From Pannonibacter carbonis (lineage in GTDB: Bacteria > Pseudomonadota > Alphaproteobacteria > Rhizobiales > Stappiaceae): a DNA stretch of 64,000 nucleotides. A program made the translations under genes and the position numbers. The notes below the pieces were generated by a model. The model saw only the letters and a program-made list of their open reading frames with translations. It had not been told where the DNA came from and did no database searches. Where the stretch lies: contig NZ_PUDR01000012.1 in NCBI RefSeq assembly GCF_003012935.1, positions 98,145-162,144 of the forward strand, written 5' to 3'. Below are positions 18,404 to 28,805 of this stretch, piece after piece (positions within the stretch are counted from its first letter, which is position 1; each line of letters opens with the position of its first letter).

Positions 18404-19635
18404 GCGTTGTCTCCCAGCCACTTGGCAAGCCTTTCCATCGCCTCGCGTGTCAGGCCAACCGGCGCGCACAAGCTGATGCGGATATAGCGGTCACCCGGGT
18501 TGCTGCCGTCGGGTCCCGACATGGCCAGATAGGCGCCCGGAATGACTTTCAGGCCCGCCTCGCTCCACAAGCGTTGGGTGACGGCGATGCCGGAGCCCCA
18601 GCGGGAGACGTCCAGCCAGAGGAAAAAACCGCCCTCCGGCGTGACCGGACCCAGGACCGGGTTCAGCAGCGCTTCGGCAATGGCATATTTCTCGTTGTAA
18701 AGCCGCCGGTTCTCGATCACATGCGCTTCGTCCGCATAGGCGCGCACGGCCACTGCCTGGGCCGGCATCGGCACTTGCGGCGCGGCAAGGCCGCGGAACT
18801 TCACCCAGCGGCTGAGGAAGTCCGGATCGCCAGCGGCAAAGCCGCAGCGCAGGCCGGCGAGGTTCGACCGCTTCGACAGGGAGTTGAGGGCGATCACCCG
18901 CCCGTATCCCTCACCCATCGCATGGGCGGCCTCCAGCACGCCGGGGGGCGGCGTTTCGCGGTAGATTTCCGAATAGCACTCGTCGGCAAAAATGAAGAAG
19001 GCGTGTTTGCGCGCCAGGCGAATGAGCTGCTGCCAGTAGGCAAGGCTTGCGACCGCGCCCTGCGGATTGGCCGGCGAGGCGACATAAAACGCAATGGTCC
19101 GGTCCAGAAGCTCTGGCGACAGCTTGTCCAGATCCGGCAGGAACCCGGTTGCTGCGTCGCTGTCGAGCAGCACCGCCTCGGCGCCGGCGATATGGGCTGC
19201 TGCTGCATAGGTCTGGTAGAATGGGTTTGGCAGGATGACGGCCGGGCGGGCGACGTCCTTGGCCAGTTGATCCCGTGCGGCAATGGCACCGAAAGACAAT
19301 CCCTCGCGCGAGCCGTTCAGTGGCAGCACGCCCTTGTCCTTGTCGATCGTGTTGCCAAGGCCGTAGCGCCGGTCGAGCCAGCTGGCGATGGCCGCGCGGA
19401 ACACCGGCGTGCCTTCGATGGGCGGATAGCGGCGGAAGTCACCGAGATTTTCCATCAGGACCTCGGCGGTGAACAGCGGCAGCGCATGCTGCGGCTCGCC
19501 GATGGTCAGGATGATAGGGTCTGCACCCGGGCGTGTGTCGCCGAGCAGCGCGGCAAGACGCTGAAAAGGATTGGCGTCGGGCAGGGCCTGGACCTTGGCC
19601 TGGCTGTTGGCCCCGGCAGCTTCATTGGACGTCAT
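18400..19635 (-). CDS. PLP-dependent class I/II aminotransferase (DapC-like)
   Basis: A 411-residue fold-type I aminotransferase. It shows [45 protein letters not shown], the PLP Asp in [12 protein letters not shown], and the PLP lysine in [15 protein letters not shown]. The pattern resembles the succinyldiaminopimelate aminotransferase (DapC) group, which would connect to lysA in this window, but related enzymes differ in substrate and I leave the symbol blank. ATG 19635 gives MTSNEAAG; another ATG at 19656 is possible. It heads the run with ftsK and overlaps it by 4 bp. Confidence 0.85.
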   Translation of the reverse strand: MTSNEAAGANSQAKVQALPDANPFQRLAALLGDTRPGADPIILTIGEPQHALPLFTAEVLMENLGDFRRYPPIEGTPVFRAAIASWLDRRYGLGNTIDKDKGVLPLNGSREGLSFGAIAARDQLAKDVARPAVILPNPFYQTYAAAAHIAGAEAVLLDSDAATGFLPDLDKLSPELLDRTIAFYVASPANPQGAVASLAYWQQLIRLARKHAFFIFADECYSEIYRETPPPGVLEAAHAMGEGYGRVIALNSLSKRSNLAGLRCGFAAGDPDFLSRWVKFRGLAAPQVPMPAQAVAVRAYADEAHVIENRRLYNEKYAIAEALLNPVLGPVTPEGGFFLWLDVSRWGSGIAVTQRLWSEAGLKVIPGAYLAMSGPDGSNPGDRYIRISLCAPVGLTREAMERLAKWLGDNA

Positions 19636-19676
19636 CGCGCGTTCCGGACAAATCATGAGTCAATCGCCCGACCCTA

Positions 19677-19715
19677 GCCCGCCGTTGGTAAAGCTCTCAT
19701 TAACCAACGGCGGGC
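19677..19715 (-). terminator. Long hairpin downstream of sdhAF4
   Basis: GCCCGCCGTTGGT (19677-19689) and ACCAACGGCGGGC (19703-19715) form a perfect 13-bp stem with a 13-base loop, placed between the sdhAF4 stop and the aminotransferase start. There is no T-run on either strand, so it may be a weak terminator, an RNA-stabilising structure, or a processing site. Confidence 0.5.
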
Positions 19716-19729
19716 AGTCCGGCTTCGGC

Positions 19730-20047
19730 TCAGAAATCCACGGTCAATCCCTTGATTTCCCAATCTGCGTAGCGTGTCGGCTCAAGGCCGCCGCGCCCGG
19801 AAACCTCAGCCTCCAGGGCCTTCTGGCGGGCATCGATCTCGGCACGGCGGGCTTCGGCTTCCTTCAGGGCGCGCTGGGCGGCTGGCGGCAGGTCCTCGAA
19901 TCGCCGGCGCGGCTCTGGCTCCGCTTCCGCCTCGGCGGCCGGCACCCGCAAAGTGCGCTCCGGAAACGCCAGGACCACCGCGCCCTCCTGTGCCACCGCC
20001 GTGCCGGCAGCGGTCTCTTCGCCGTGGTGATGGTCCTCTTCGTGCAT
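19730..20047 (-). CDS. Succinate dehydrogenase assembly factor 4 homologue (DUF1674)
   Basis: A 105-residue protein whose C-terminal 45 residues carry the DUF1674/SdhAF4 signature: [17 protein letters not shown], then [17 protein letters not shown] and the terminal VDF. SdhAF4 binds flavinylated SdhA and aids complex II assembly in mitochondria and alphaproteobacteria. The start at 20047 follows GGGAG by 10 bases; the frame extends to 20185 without support. The N-terminal half is His/Glu/Ala-rich linker. It is divergent from htpX across 152 bp, a usual alphaproteobacterial pairing. Confidence 0.85.
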   Translation of the reverse strand: MHEEDHHHGEETAAGTAVAQEGAVVLAFPERTLRVPAAEAEAEPEPRRRFEDLPPAAQRALKEAEARRAEIDARQKALEAEVSGRGGLEPTRYADWEIKGLTVDF

Positions 20048-20199
20048 CGTCTTTACTCCCGAACTGTCCTGCGGCGGCGGTAGGGTCGCCGCCGACGGGA
20101 AATGGCTGTCCACTTGCGGTGGCGGATCCGTCTCCCCATCATATAGGCAGGTCCGCCCTCCTGAAAACCTGCGGACGCCTGTCAAGGGAGCTTGCGTCG

Positions 20200-21213
20200 A
20201 TGAACTATTTCCGCACAGCCATGCTCCTGGCCGCGCTGACGGCGCTCTTCATGGGCGTCGGTTTTCTCATCGGCGGCCAGAGCGGCATGATGATTGCCCT
20301 GGTGATTGCTGCGGGCATGAACCTCTTCAGCTACTGGAACTCCGACAAGATGGTGCTGTCCATGCACCACGCTCAGGAAGTCGACGAGCGCTCGGCGCCG
20401 GAGCTGTTCCATATGGTTCGCCAGCTGGCCGCCAATGCCCAGCTGCCGATGCCGAAGGTTTACATCATCAACAATCCGCAGCCGAACGCCTTTGCCACCG
20501 GGCGCAACCCGCAGAATGCCGCCGTCGCGGCAACCACCGGCCTGCTCGAGACACTGACGCGCGAGGAAGTTGCCGGCGTGATGGCGCATGAACTGGCGCA
20601 TATCAAGAACCACGACACGCTGATCATGACGATCACGGCGACGATTGCCGGCGCCATCTCGATGCTCGGCAACTTCGCCTTTTTCTTCGGTGGCAACCGG
20701 GAGAATAACAATCCGCTCGGCTTTATCGGTGTGCTGGTCGCCATGATTGTCGCACCGCTTGCGGCGATGCTGGTGCAAATGGCGATTTCCCGCACCCGGG
20801 AATATTCCGCTGACCGGCTTGGCGCGGAGATCTGCGGCCAGCCGATGTGGCTGGCCTCCGCTCTGGCCAAAATCGCCGGCGGCGTCGAACATATCCACAA
20901 TCCGGACGCTGAACGCAGCCCGGCCACGGCGCATATGTTCATTATCAATCCCCTGTCGGGCGAACGGATGGACAATCTTTTCTCCACCCATCCGGATACC
21001 GGCAACCGCATCGCCGCCTTGCGCAAGCTGCAGCAGGAGATGGGACAGACGGGTTCGGCTTCCCTGGATTCAGGGGCTCCGGCTCGTGTCGGCGGGTATA
21101 CGGCCGGTCCGTCATCCGCTCGCCCCGCCGCCCGTGCCACCGGTCCCTGGGGCGGCTCCGGGTCGCGGGGCAGTGGCTCCGGCACGCCGCCGCGCAAGGG
21201 TCCCTGGGGTTAA
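20200..21213 (+). CDS. htpX: Membrane zinc metalloprotease HtpX
   Basis: A heat-shock membrane endopeptidase that degrades misfolded inner-membrane proteins. It is 337 residues: two N-terminal helices (6-45), the zinc motif HELAH at 130-134 in [15 protein letters not shown], two more helices (about 146-195), and the third ligand Glu in SADRLGAEI. The conserved [11 protein letters not shown] and FSTHP follow. The last 45 residues are a Gly/Pro/Ser/Arg tail with two copies of GPWG. AAGGGAG lies 9 bases before ATG 20200; upstream codons of the open frame are antisense to sdhAF4. Confidence 0.95.
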   Translation: MNYFRTAMLLAALTALFMGVGFLIGGQSGMMIALVIAAGMNLFSYWNSDKMVLSMHHAQEVDERSAPELFHMVRQLAANAQLPMPKVYIINNPQPNAFATGRNPQNAAVAATTGLLETLTREEVAGVMAHELAHIKNHDTLIMTITATIAGAISMLGNFAFFFGGNRENNNPLGFIGVLVAMIVAPLAAMLVQMAISRTREYSADRLGAEICGQPMWLASALAKIAGGVEHIHNPDAERSPATAHMFIINPLSGERMDNLFSTHPDTGNRIAALRKLQQEMGQTGSASLDSGAPARVGGYTAGPSSARPAARATGPWGGSGSRGSGSGTPPRKGPWG

Positions 21214-21370
21214 GGTGGGGCTGAGACGGGGCCAGAAGCTCAGGCTGAGCGCACCATCAAAAACCCCGGCTGCAGCACGCAGGCCCTTGTGGGTCACCGA
21301 TTGTGCTGTCATCAAGGGGCTTGATTGATCTTCCGTCAAAGGTAAATGACGGTTAACACTTGAGTGACGA

Positions 21371-21398
21371 CGCCGCGAACTGGAGACGGTTCGCGGCG
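21371..21398. other. GC-rich hairpin just upstream of rsmB
   Basis: CGCCGCGAAC (21371-21380) and GTTCGCGGCG (21389-21398) form a perfect 10-bp stem with an 8-base loop, ending 38 bases before the rsmB start. Only TTCT follows, so termination is weak. It could be the htpX terminator or a leader structure of rsmB. The rest of 21214-21436 shows no gene. Confidence 0.5.
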
Positions 21399-21436
21399 TT
21401 CTGACTCGTTCAGCCGCCAAAGAATGAGACCGCGCC

Positions 21437-22867
21437 TTGACCGACACTCCGCAGAAACCGCCGCGCCGCCGCCCGTCATCCGATATGGGGGCAACACGCA
21501 CGCCGGTTCGAGGCCCTGCGAAAGGTGCTGCCAAGGGCCCGGGGCCAGGTGCCCCTGTTCCTGGCATGGCGGCGCGCCGCACGGCTGTCGATGTGCTCGG
21601 TAATATCGTTCACAAGCACCGTCCCCTTGATCTGGAGCTGGACCCGTCCGGCGGCCATCCCGGCTTCCGGGCGCTGGAGCCAAAGGACCGGAGCCTCGTC
21701 CGTGCTATTCTTGGCGCGGCATTGCGCCGGCGCAGCCAGATCGAATCGATCCTGCAGAAACTGCTCGACCGTCCTGTTCCCGAAAAGTCCGGCCGCGTGA
21801 TGGACATCCTGCATGTGGCCGCTGCGCAAATGCTGTTCCTTGATATTCCCGATCGCGCCGCTGTCTCGCTGGCCGTTGACATGGCCTCTGCCGACAAGCG
21901 CGCCCGGCTCTACAAGGGGCTCGTCAACGGCGTCCTGCGCCGGCTCGGGCGCGAAAAGGACACGCTGCTGGCTGAGCCCGTGGCCGGTGCCGCCGGCCTG
22001 CCGCTGTGGCTCGCCACCCGCTGGACCGAGACCTATGGCGAGGCTCGTCTCGGCCAGATCCTCGCTGCCCAGGCGAGCGAACCGGCGCTGGATCTCAGCG
22101 TCAAGGCCGATGCTGCCGGCTGGGCCGAGCGGCTGGGCGGCCGGGTTGTCGCCGCCGGCTCGGTGCGTCTGCAGCGCAAGGGCGCTGTCGACGAGTTCGA
22201 CGGCTTTGATGAAGGTGGCTGGTGGGTTCAGGACGCCGCCGCCGCCTTGCCGGCGCGGCTCCTTGGTGACCTGGCGGGCAAGCGTGTCATTGACCTGTGT
22301 GCAGCGCCGGGCGGCAAGACGGCCCAGCTGGCAGCTGCCGGGGCTGATGTGACGGCTCTCGACATTTCCGAGAAGCGGCTTGGCCGGGTGCGCGAGAACC
22401 TCACCCGTCTTGGCCTGTCGGCGGAGGTCGTGGCGGCGGACATTCGTGCCTACACGCCCGAGATGCCTTTCGACGCGATCCTGCTCGACGCTCCCTGCAG
22501 CGCCACCGGCACTATGCGCCGTCATCCCGATGTGGCCTGGACCAAGCGTCCCTCCGACATTGTCACCCTGGCTGCTCTCCAGGCCGAGCTGCTGCGCCGG
22601 TCCGCCGGCTGGCTGAAGCCGGGCGGGGTAATCGTCTTCTGCACCTGCTCTATGGAACCGGAGGAAGGCGAACTGCAGATCGCTTCATTCCTCGCCGAGG
22701 TGCCCGGCTATGAACTGGTGCCGGTCCTGCCAGAGGAAATCGGCGGCCTGGCCGAATGCATTACACCGGTGGGCTATCTTCGCACGCTACCTTGTCATTT
22801 TGGCGGTGGCGAGGCGCCGGATGGCGGTCTGGACGGCTTTTTTGCCGCCCGTTTGCGGCGCCTTTAA
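21437..22867 (+). CDS. rsmB: 16S rRNA (cytosine-5)-methyltransferase RsmB-like
   Basis: A 476-residue two-domain enzyme that methylates a cytosine in 16S rRNA using S-adenosylmethionine. A Pro/Arg/Gly-rich N-terminal tail (about 1-48) precedes a NusB-like domain (ARRTAVDVLGNIV to about 170). The methyltransferase domain has DLCAAPGGKTAQLAA (SAM loop, about 288-302), the LLDAPCSATGTMRRHPD motif and the catalytic Cys in FCTCSMEPEEGE. The start TTG 21437 is only weakly supported; ATG 21485 would remove 16 residues of the tail. It follows htpX in the same direction. Confidence 0.9.
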   Translation: MTDTPQKPPRRRPSSDMGATRTPVRGPAKGAAKGPGPGAPVPGMAARRTAVDVLGNIVHKHRPLDLELDPSGGHPGFRALEPKDRSLVRAILGAALRRRSQIESILQKLLDRPVPEKSGRVMDILHVAAAQMLFLDIPDRAAVSLAVDMASADKRARLYKGLVNGVLRRLGREKDTLLAEPVAGAAGLPLWLATRWTETYGEARLGQILAAQASEPALDLSVKADAAGWAERLGGRVVAAGSVRLQRKGAVDEFDGFDEGGWWVQDAAAALPARLLGDLAGKRVIDLCAAPGGKTAQLAAAGADVTALDISEKRLGRVRENLTRLGLSAEVVAADIRAYTPEMPFDAILLDAPCSATGTMRRHPDVAWTKRPSDIVTLAALQAELLRRSAGWLKPGGVIVFCTCSMEPEEGELQIASFLAEVPGYELVPVLPEEIGGLAECITPVGYLRTLPCHFGGGEAPDGGLDGFFAARLRRL

Positions 22868-22998
22868 CGGCCCCGTAACCGTTCATCCGCGCAATTGGAA
22901 AACACGGCGCTAACCCTAACAAAACGTTACGTCCCAGAACATCACGAGGACATACCCATTTCCAGTCGGCAACGGCGCATCAAGGGCAGGAGCCCGGC

Positions 22999-24753
22999 AT
23001 GGCCCTGAAGACGGTCGGCGAACAGGGGCGCATCTGGCGCCTGCTGGCGCACCATCTCTGGCAGACCAGCCTGCGATGGCTGCACGGTGGACCTTTGTTC
23101 CGCCTGCAGCCCTTCGCGGGAGCGCCCACGCGTTTGCTCATCGCACCCCAGGATCTGCGCACGGCGGACCAGACCAACGCCATGGATATCTATGGTGGCC
23201 GGTTCCTGTTCGGCGGCCAGGTCGTGGAGGCGCGCGGTCGGTCTCCCTTCGAACTGAAGGGTGAGGATCCGGGCTGGCAGCGCGATCTGCACAGTTTCGG
23301 CTGGCTGCGTGACCTGCGGGCCGCCGAAAGCCGTGTTGCCCGGCAGAACGCCCGCGCGCTGGTCGATGACTGGATCAAGCATTGCGGCCGCTGGCATGAA
23401 ATCGGCTGGGAACAGCCTGTTGTTGCGCGGCGTGTCCTGTCCTGGCTGGCGCAGTCGCCGCTGGTGCTGGAAGAGGGCGACGCCGAGTTCTATCGCCGGT
23501 TCCTGCGCTCGCTTGGCAGGCAGGTTCGTTTCCTGCGCCATACGCTGAATGAAACCCCGGACGGTGTCCCGCGCTTGCAGGCGGTGTTGGCGGTGGCGGC
23601 TGCCAGCGTTTCGATGGCCGGGCAGGGGCGCTTCGTGCGCCAGAGCCTGCGCCGCCTCGAGTATGAGTTGCAACGCCAGATCCTGCCGGATGGCGGCCAT
23701 GTCTCGCGCAATCCGGGCGCTATCCTTGAAATCCTCACGGACCTTCTGCCGATCCGGCAGGCCTTTGTTACGCAAGGCCTCGAAACGCCGCCAGCCATGA
23801 TGCAGGCGGTCGACCGGATGATGCCGATGGTCCGCTTCTTCCGCCATGCGGACGGGGCCTTCGCCCATTTCAATGGCATGGGCTCGACGCCGAATGATCT
23901 TGTGGCCACGATCCTTGCCTATGACGATGCACGCGGCGCGCCCCCCGGCAATGCGCCTCATGCCGGCTACCAGCGGCTGGCCGGCGGTGAGACTGTCGTG
24001 CTGATGGATACTGGCCTGCCGCCGCCCGTCCATCTGAGCGAGGCTGCGCATGCTGGGTGCCTGTCGCTGGAAATGTCCTCTGGCCGGAACCGGATCGTTG
24101 TCAATTGCGGTGTGTCCGGCCGCGCCGACGACGGCTGGAGACAGGTTGCCCGATCAACGGCGGCTCATTCGACCGCCGGTTTCGAAGACACGTCCTCCTG
24201 CCGTTTCCTGACCGACAAGCCGTTTGGCCGCTGGCTCGGGGCGCCGGTGATCTCCGGCCCGACCAGTGTCCCGGTTGAGCGGATGGAAGACGCCATGGGC
24301 ACCCGCGTGACTGCCTCCCACAACGGTTACGCCGCGCGGTTTCATGTCTTGCATGAGCGAGATATCCGGCTTGCGTCGGATGGCTCTGTACTCGATGGAC
24401 TTGACCTTTTCTCGACGTCCGGTGCCCTGAGCGAGCACGATCACTACACGGTTCGCTTCCATCTGCACCCGCTGGTCAAGGCCGAGCTCTTGCGTGGCGG
24501 CTCCGGTGTGGCGCTTGTCTGCGCTGACGGAGAGACCTGGGAATTCGATGCCAGCGGCGGCGAACTGGCGCTTGAGGAATCCGTCTATCTTTCGGATGTC
24601 CATGGACACCGGCGGACGCAGCAACTGGTCATTTATGGCCGTATCAGCCAGGCCAGCCAGGTCGCCTGGCAATTCCGCCGCACCGTCCTGCCCCGGCCAC
24701 AGCGGCGGGTTCGCTGGTCTGACGAGGGGACAGCTGCGGTCGCAGAGGAGTGA
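22999..24753 (+). CDS. Heparinase II/III family protein
   Basis: A 584-residue protein with an all-alpha N-terminal toroid-like half (Trp/Arg-rich: LHSFGWLRDLRAA, WIKHCGRWHEIGWEQPVVARRVLSWL) and a beta-rich C-terminal half (about 320-560) of the heparinase II/III lyase type. No signal peptide is seen, so it may be cytoplasmic or exported another way. Heparinase-like genes sit between rsmB and purH in many alphaproteobacteria, where the true substrate (perhaps a cell-envelope or internal polysaccharide) is not known. AGGAG lies 7 bases before ATG 22999. Confidence 0.85.
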   Translation: MALKTVGEQGRIWRLLAHHLWQTSLRWLHGGPLFRLQPFAGAPTRLLIAPQDLRTADQTNAMDIYGGRFLFGGQVVEARGRSPFELKGEDPGWQRDLHSFGWLRDLRAAESRVARQNARALVDDWIKHCGRWHEIGWEQPVVARRVLSWLAQSPLVLEEGDAEFYRRFLRSLGRQVRFLRHTLNETPDGVPRLQAVLAVAAASVSMAGQGRFVRQSLRRLEYELQRQILPDGGHVSRNPGAILEILTDLLPIRQAFVTQGLETPPAMMQAVDRMMPMVRFFRHADGAFAHFNGMGSTPNDLVATILAYDDARGAPPGNAPHAGYQRLAGGETVVLMDTGLPPPVHLSEAAHAGCLSLEMSSGRNRIVVNCGVSGRADDGWRQVARSTAAHSTAGFEDTSSCRFLTDKPFGRWLGAPVISGPTSVPVERMEDAMGTRVTASHNGYAARFHVLHERDIRLASDGSVLDGLDLFSTSGALSEHDHYTVRFHLHPLVKAELLRGGSGVALVCADGETWEFDASGGELALEESVYLSDVHGHRRTQQLVIYGRISQASQVAWQFRRTVLPRPQRRVRWSDEGTAAVAEE

Positions 24754-24846
24754 TGCGTCGGGCACAGCCCTTGCGTCCTTCCGTTCCGTCCGCATTCGTG
24801 TTAGGGGCTCGGCCACTTTTCAACCTCAGTTCCGCGAGGCAAGGCC

Positions 24847-26463
24847 ATGGCCGTGGTGTCCAAGGGGGTTCCCGTTCCCCCGCTCGTTTCCGTCAAGCGC
24901 GCGCTTCTTTCCGTCTCCGACAAGACCGGACTGCTGCAATTCGCCAAGGACCTTGCCGATCGCGGCGTGGAGCTGATCTCCACCGGCGGCACCCGCAAGA
25001 CACTGGCCGATGCCGGCCTGCCGGTGAAGGACATTTCCGAAGTCACCGGCTTCCCGGAAATCATGGATGGTCGCGTGAAGACGCTGCATCCGATGGTGCA
25101 TGGCGGCCTTCTTGCCATCCGCGATGATGCGGACCACACCGCTGCGATGCAGGCACACGGCATCGGCGGCATCGACCTGCTCTGCGTCAATCTCTATCCC
25201 TTCGAGGACACGGTCGCCTCCGGCGCCGACTACGCCACCGGCGTCGAGAACATCGACATCGGCGGCCCGGCCATGACCCGCGCTGCCGCCAAGAACCACG
25301 CTTACGTCACAGTGGTGGTCGATCCGGTTGACTATGCGGCCGTCATTGCGGCCCTGGACGAGAACAACGGCCAGTCGCCAATCGACCTGCGCAAGCGCCT
25401 GGCGCAGAAGGCCTTCGCCCGCACCGCCGCTTATGATGCCGCCGTGTCGAACTGGCTCGCTGCCCAGATCGGCAACGAGGCTCCGGACTACCGTGCCATG
25501 GGCGGCAAGCTCGCCGAAGTGATGCGCTACGGTGAAAACCCGCATCAGTCGGCCGGCTTCTACACCAATGGCGAACGCCGCTTCGGTGTGGCAACCGCGC
25601 GTCAGCTGCAGGGCAAGACCCTGTCCTACAACAACATCAACGACACCGATGCAGCCTTCGAGCTGGTCAGTGAATTTGATCCGGCGCGGACCAAGGCCGT
25701 CGCCATCATCAAGCACGCCAACCCCTGCGGCGTTGCCGAAGGCGCGTCGATCAAGGCGGCTTACGAGCTGGCGCTGCGCTGTGATCCGGTCTCGGCTTTC
25801 GGCGGCATTGTCGCGCTGAACGACATTCTGGATGCAGAAGCTGCCGAAGAGATCGTCAAGATCTTCACCGAGGTGATCATCGCCCCGGCCGCGACCGACG
25901 AGGCCGTGGAGATCGTGGCAAAGAAGAAGAACCTGCGTCTGCTGGTCACCGGCGGTCTGGCTGATCCGCGCGCTCCGGGCCTCGCTGTGAAGTCGGTCGC
26001 CGGCGGCCTGCTGGTTCAGTCCCGCGACAACGGCGTGGTCGACGACCTCGACCTGAAAGTCGTGACCAAGCGTGCCCCCAGTGCCCAGGAACTGGCTGAC
26101 CTGAAGTTCGCCTTCCGCGTTGCCAAACACGTGAAGTCCAATGCCATCGTCTACGCCAGAGACGGGGCCACCGTCGGCGTTGGTGCCGGCCAGATGAGCC
26201 GGGTCGACAGCGCCCGCATTGCTGCCCGCAAGGCGCTCGATGCGACCGAGGCCGCTGGTCTCTCCAAGCCGCTGACCGAAGGCTGCGTTGTTGCTTCCGA
26301 CGCATTCTTCCCCTTTGCCGATGGCCTGCTATCGGCAGCTGAAGCGGGTGCGACGGCGGTGATCCAGCCGGGTGGTTCGATGCGCGATGATGAAGTCATC
26401 GCTGCCGCAGATGCGGCCGGGCTTGCCATGGTGCTGACCGGGATGCGGCATTTCCGCCACTAG
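24847..26463 (+). CDS. purH: Bifunctional AICAR transformylase/IMP cyclohydrolase
   Basis: Catalyses the last two steps of purine synthesis: formylation of AICAR, then ring closure to IMP. The 538 residues have the family length. The N-terminal cyclohydrolase domain begins [14 protein letters not shown] with STGGTRKTL and [13 protein letters not shown]; the transformylase domain has [24 protein letters not shown] and [10 protein letters not shown], with [10 protein letters not shown] near the end. It is probably co-transcribed with the heparinase-like gene, 93 bp upstream, and is closed by a strong terminator. Confidence 0.97.
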   Translation: MAVVSKGVPVPPLVSVKRALLSVSDKTGLLQFAKDLADRGVELISTGGTRKTLADAGLPVKDISEVTGFPEIMDGRVKTLHPMVHGGLLAIRDDADHTAAMQAHGIGGIDLLCVNLYPFEDTVASGADYATGVENIDIGGPAMTRAAAKNHAYVTVVVDPVDYAAVIAALDENNGQSPIDLRKRLAQKAFARTAAYDAAVSNWLAAQIGNEAPDYRAMGGKLAEVMRYGENPHQSAGFYTNGERRFGVATARQLQGKTLSYNNINDTDAAFELVSEFDPARTKAVAIIKHANPCGVAEGASIKAAYELALRCDPVSAFGGIVALNDILDAEAAEEIVKIFTEVIIAPAATDEAVEIVAKKKNLRLLVTGGLADPRAPGLAVKSVAGGLLVQSRDNGVVDDLDLKVVTKRAPSAQELADLKFAFRVAKHVKSNAIVYARDGATVGVGAGQMSRVDSARIAARKALDATEAAGLSKPLTEGCVVASDAFFPFADGLLSAAEAGATAVIQPGGSMRDDEVIAAADAAGLAMVLTGMRHFRH

Positions 26464-26506
26464 CGTGTATTTCTTTAGATAAAGCAATCCTAAGTTGTTT
26501 ACCTTG

Positions 26507-26551
26507 AAGCTTCCGAAGTTGCAGTTCCTTGCGACTTCGGAAGCTTTTTTT
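26507..26551 (+). terminator. Rho-independent terminator of purH
   Basis: AAGCTTCCGAAGT (26507-26519) pairs perfectly with ACTTCGGAAGCTT (26534-26546) across a 14-base loop and runs into seven Ts. Confidence 0.92.
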
Positions 26552-26639
26552 AACAGTATCAGCGTTTACTTCTCTCAACTTGCAAGCCTGCCACCAGAAA
26601 AGTGACAGGGTCTTGTGCAGGGCGAGCTGGAGACGCGGA

Positions 26640-28742
26640 ATGTTCAAAAATGCCAAAGTGACCACCAAGCTGGTCAGTGTCAGCGTTTCCGCGCTGGCTG
26701 CGGTTCTCGTGGTCGGCATCGGCTTCATTGGCTGGAAGGCCTCTGATGCCACCCAGACGCTGGCCATCGAACAGGCTGAAGCCGTCGCACGCGAACAGGC
26801 GGAATATGTCCGCCGTACAATGGAAAACGGTCTCTATGTCGCCCAGGGGCTTGCCAACAGCCTGAATGCATTGAAGCGCACTGGCTCGCCTGACCGCATC
26901 GCCTGGACCAATGTGGTCGAGGACGTTGCGACCCGCAACACGGAGCTATCGGGCGCCTGGGGCATGGTGACAGACAACCAGCTGGATGGCCGCGACGCTG
27001 ATTTCGCCAATGCTGACAAGCATGACGAGGGCGGCGCCTGGCGTCCTTACTTTTACCGCTTGCCAGATGGCAAGATCGGCTACCGTCCGATCGCCGCTGT
27101 CTCGGCTACAAATCCCGACGACGCCTGGTTTTTTGATGCCTTTAATTCCGGCAAGGACCGTGTAACGGAGCCTTACAGCTGGGACGTCGAAGGCAAGAAG
27201 ATCACCGGTGTTTCCTTCAGTGTGCCGTTGCGTGACGGCAACAAGGTCATCGGCGTTGTCGGAACGGACATCATTCTGACAGCTCTTGCAGACACTTTGG
27301 CACAACAGCGTCCGCTGGGCACTGGCAACGTCTCTTTGCTCTCCCAGGGAGGGGTGTGGGTCTCCAACGCAGATCCGGAAGCGCGTGGCAAGTCGATGTC
27401 CGAGGCGGCCGACGGCCAGCCCGCAGATGTTGTCAGCAAGGTGCTCGCTGCCGTGAAGGCCGCGCAGCCCCATTCCTACACCGCGTTTTCGTCTGCCGCC
27501 GGCGAAGAGGTCATGAACATTGTCGTCCCGGTGAAGATCGGCGAGACCGGATCGAGCCTGTCCGTGGTCGTCAGCGTGCCGACCGCAACGCTGAACGCTG
27601 CCTCGACCGAGATCATGTACACAATCATCGGGGTCGGCGTTGTCCTGCTGCTTGTGGTTGCCCTGTCCATTCAGTTGGTCGGCAATGCCATCGTCCGCCG
27701 TCCGCTCGAACGTGCCGTCAGCACGATCAACGCCTTGATCGAGCGCCGCTATGACACCCGTATCGCGGATACGGAGCGCGGTGACGAGATCGGCCAGATC
27801 AGCAAGGCGCTTGAGGTCTTCCGCGACAAGGCGCAGCAGGCCGAGCTTCTGGCCGCAGAACAGGACGAGCAGCAGCGGCAGCGCGTCGCCCGGGCCGAGA
27901 CCATTCGCGGCGTGTCGCAGGACTTCGATGCCAAGATCTCCCGCCTGACCGAAACCGTATCGACTCTGGTCGGCGACCTGAATGCCGCGTCCGTTACCCT
28001 CACGCGCGGTGCGGACGACACCAGCTCCAAGAGCACCACTGTGGCCGCTGCCTCCGAAGAAGCCTCGTCCAACGTTGAGGCTGTTGCCTCGGCAGCGGAA
28101 GAACTGCTGGCCTCGGTCGGTGAGATCGGCCGCCAGATGGATCAGTCGAGCCAGATTGCGCAGCAGGCTGTTGCCCAGGCGCACCAGACCAACAGCAAGA
28201 TCGAGGCGCTCGCCGGTGCGGCCAGCCGCATCAACGAGGTGGTCAGCCTGATCCAGGCGATTGCCGAGCAGACCAATCTCCTGGCGCTGAATGCGACCAT
28301 CGAGGCGGCCCGCGCCGGTGAGGCCGGTCGCGGCTTTGCGGTCGTGGCGGCGGAAGTGAAGGAACTCGCCAACCAGACCGCCAAGGCGACGGAAGAAATC
28401 TCGACGCAGATCCAGTCGGTTCAGTCGGAGACCGATGGCGCGGTGATGGCCATCAAGGGCATCTCGGCCACCATCGAGCGGATGAACGAGATCTCCAGCG
28501 GCATTCAGACTTCCGTCGACCAGCAGGGCATTGCCACCCGCGAGATCGCCCGCAATATCCAGGAAGCCTCGAATGGCACCCAGGAAGTCGCGCGCAACAT
28601 CGTCGCGGTTTCGGCGGCGGCGAATGACACGGGCGAGACAGCCCGCAAGGTCAGCTCCTCCGCAGCGGTCCTGCAGAAGGAGGCCGAACAGCTGCGCAAC
28701 GAAGTTCAGGTGTTCCTCGCCAACGTCCGCCAGAGCGCCTGA
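26640..28742 (+). CDS. Methyl-accepting chemotaxis protein with periplasmic Cache-type domain
   Basis: A 700-residue transmembrane chemoreceptor. Helix 1 is at about 12-32, a periplasmic double-Cache-like sensor at about 33-325 (WRPYFYRLPDGKIGYRPIAAV, DRVTEPYSWDVEGKKITGVSFSVPL, VVGTDIILTAL), helix 2 at 326-350, and a HAMP domain near 353-405. The signalling tip, IAEQTNLLALNATIEAARAGE, is near 540-560. The C-terminus (NVRQSA) lacks a CheR-binding pentapeptide. Cache receptors of this shape often bind amino or organic acids, but the ligand is unknown. ATG 26640 follows GGAG at 7 bases. No che or flagellar genes lie nearby. Confidence 0.92.
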   Translation: MFKNAKVTTKLVSVSVSALAAVLVVGIGFIGWKASDATQTLAIEQAEAVAREQAEYVRRTMENGLYVAQGLANSLNALKRTGSPDRIAWTNVVEDVATRNTELSGAWGMVTDNQLDGRDADFANADKHDEGGAWRPYFYRLPDGKIGYRPIAAVSATNPDDAWFFDAFNSGKDRVTEPYSWDVEGKKITGVSFSVPLRDGNKVIGVVGTDIILTALADTLAQQRPLGTGNVSLLSQGGVWVSNADPEARGKSMSEAADGQPADVVSKVLAAVKAAQPHSYTAFSSAAGEEVMNIVVPVKIGETGSSLSVVVSVPTATLNAASTEIMYTIIGVGVVLLLVVALSIQLVGNAIVRRPLERAVSTINALIERRYDTRIADTERGDEIGQISKALEVFRDKAQQAELLAAEQDEQQRQRVARAETIRGVSQDFDAKISRLTETVSTLVGDLNAASVTLTRGADDTSSKSTTVAAASEEASSNVEAVASAAEELLASVGEIGRQMDQSSQIAQQAVAQAHQTNSKIEALAGAASRINEVVSLIQAIAEQTNLLALNATIEAARAGEAGRGFAVVAAEVKELANQTAKATEEISTQIQSVQSETDGAVMAIKGISATIERMNEISSGIQTSVDQQGIATREIARNIQEASNGTQEVARNIVAVSAAANDTGETARKVSSSAAVLQKEAEQLRNEVQVFLANVRQSA

Positions 28743-28771
28743 CCGCGGCACTGGCCCCTTGCAATTGACTT

Positions 28772-28800
28772 CGAAAGCTGGCGGTCTCCGCCGGCTTTCG
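28772..28800. terminator. Hairpin between the convergent chemoreceptor and MFS genes
   Basis: CGAAAGCTGGCGG (28772-28784) pairs with CCGCCGGCTTTCG (28788-28800) with one G-T pair and a TCT loop. Only CTGTTT follows, but its place between convergent stops supports a terminator role. Confidence 0.65.
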
Positions 28801-28805
28801 CTGTT

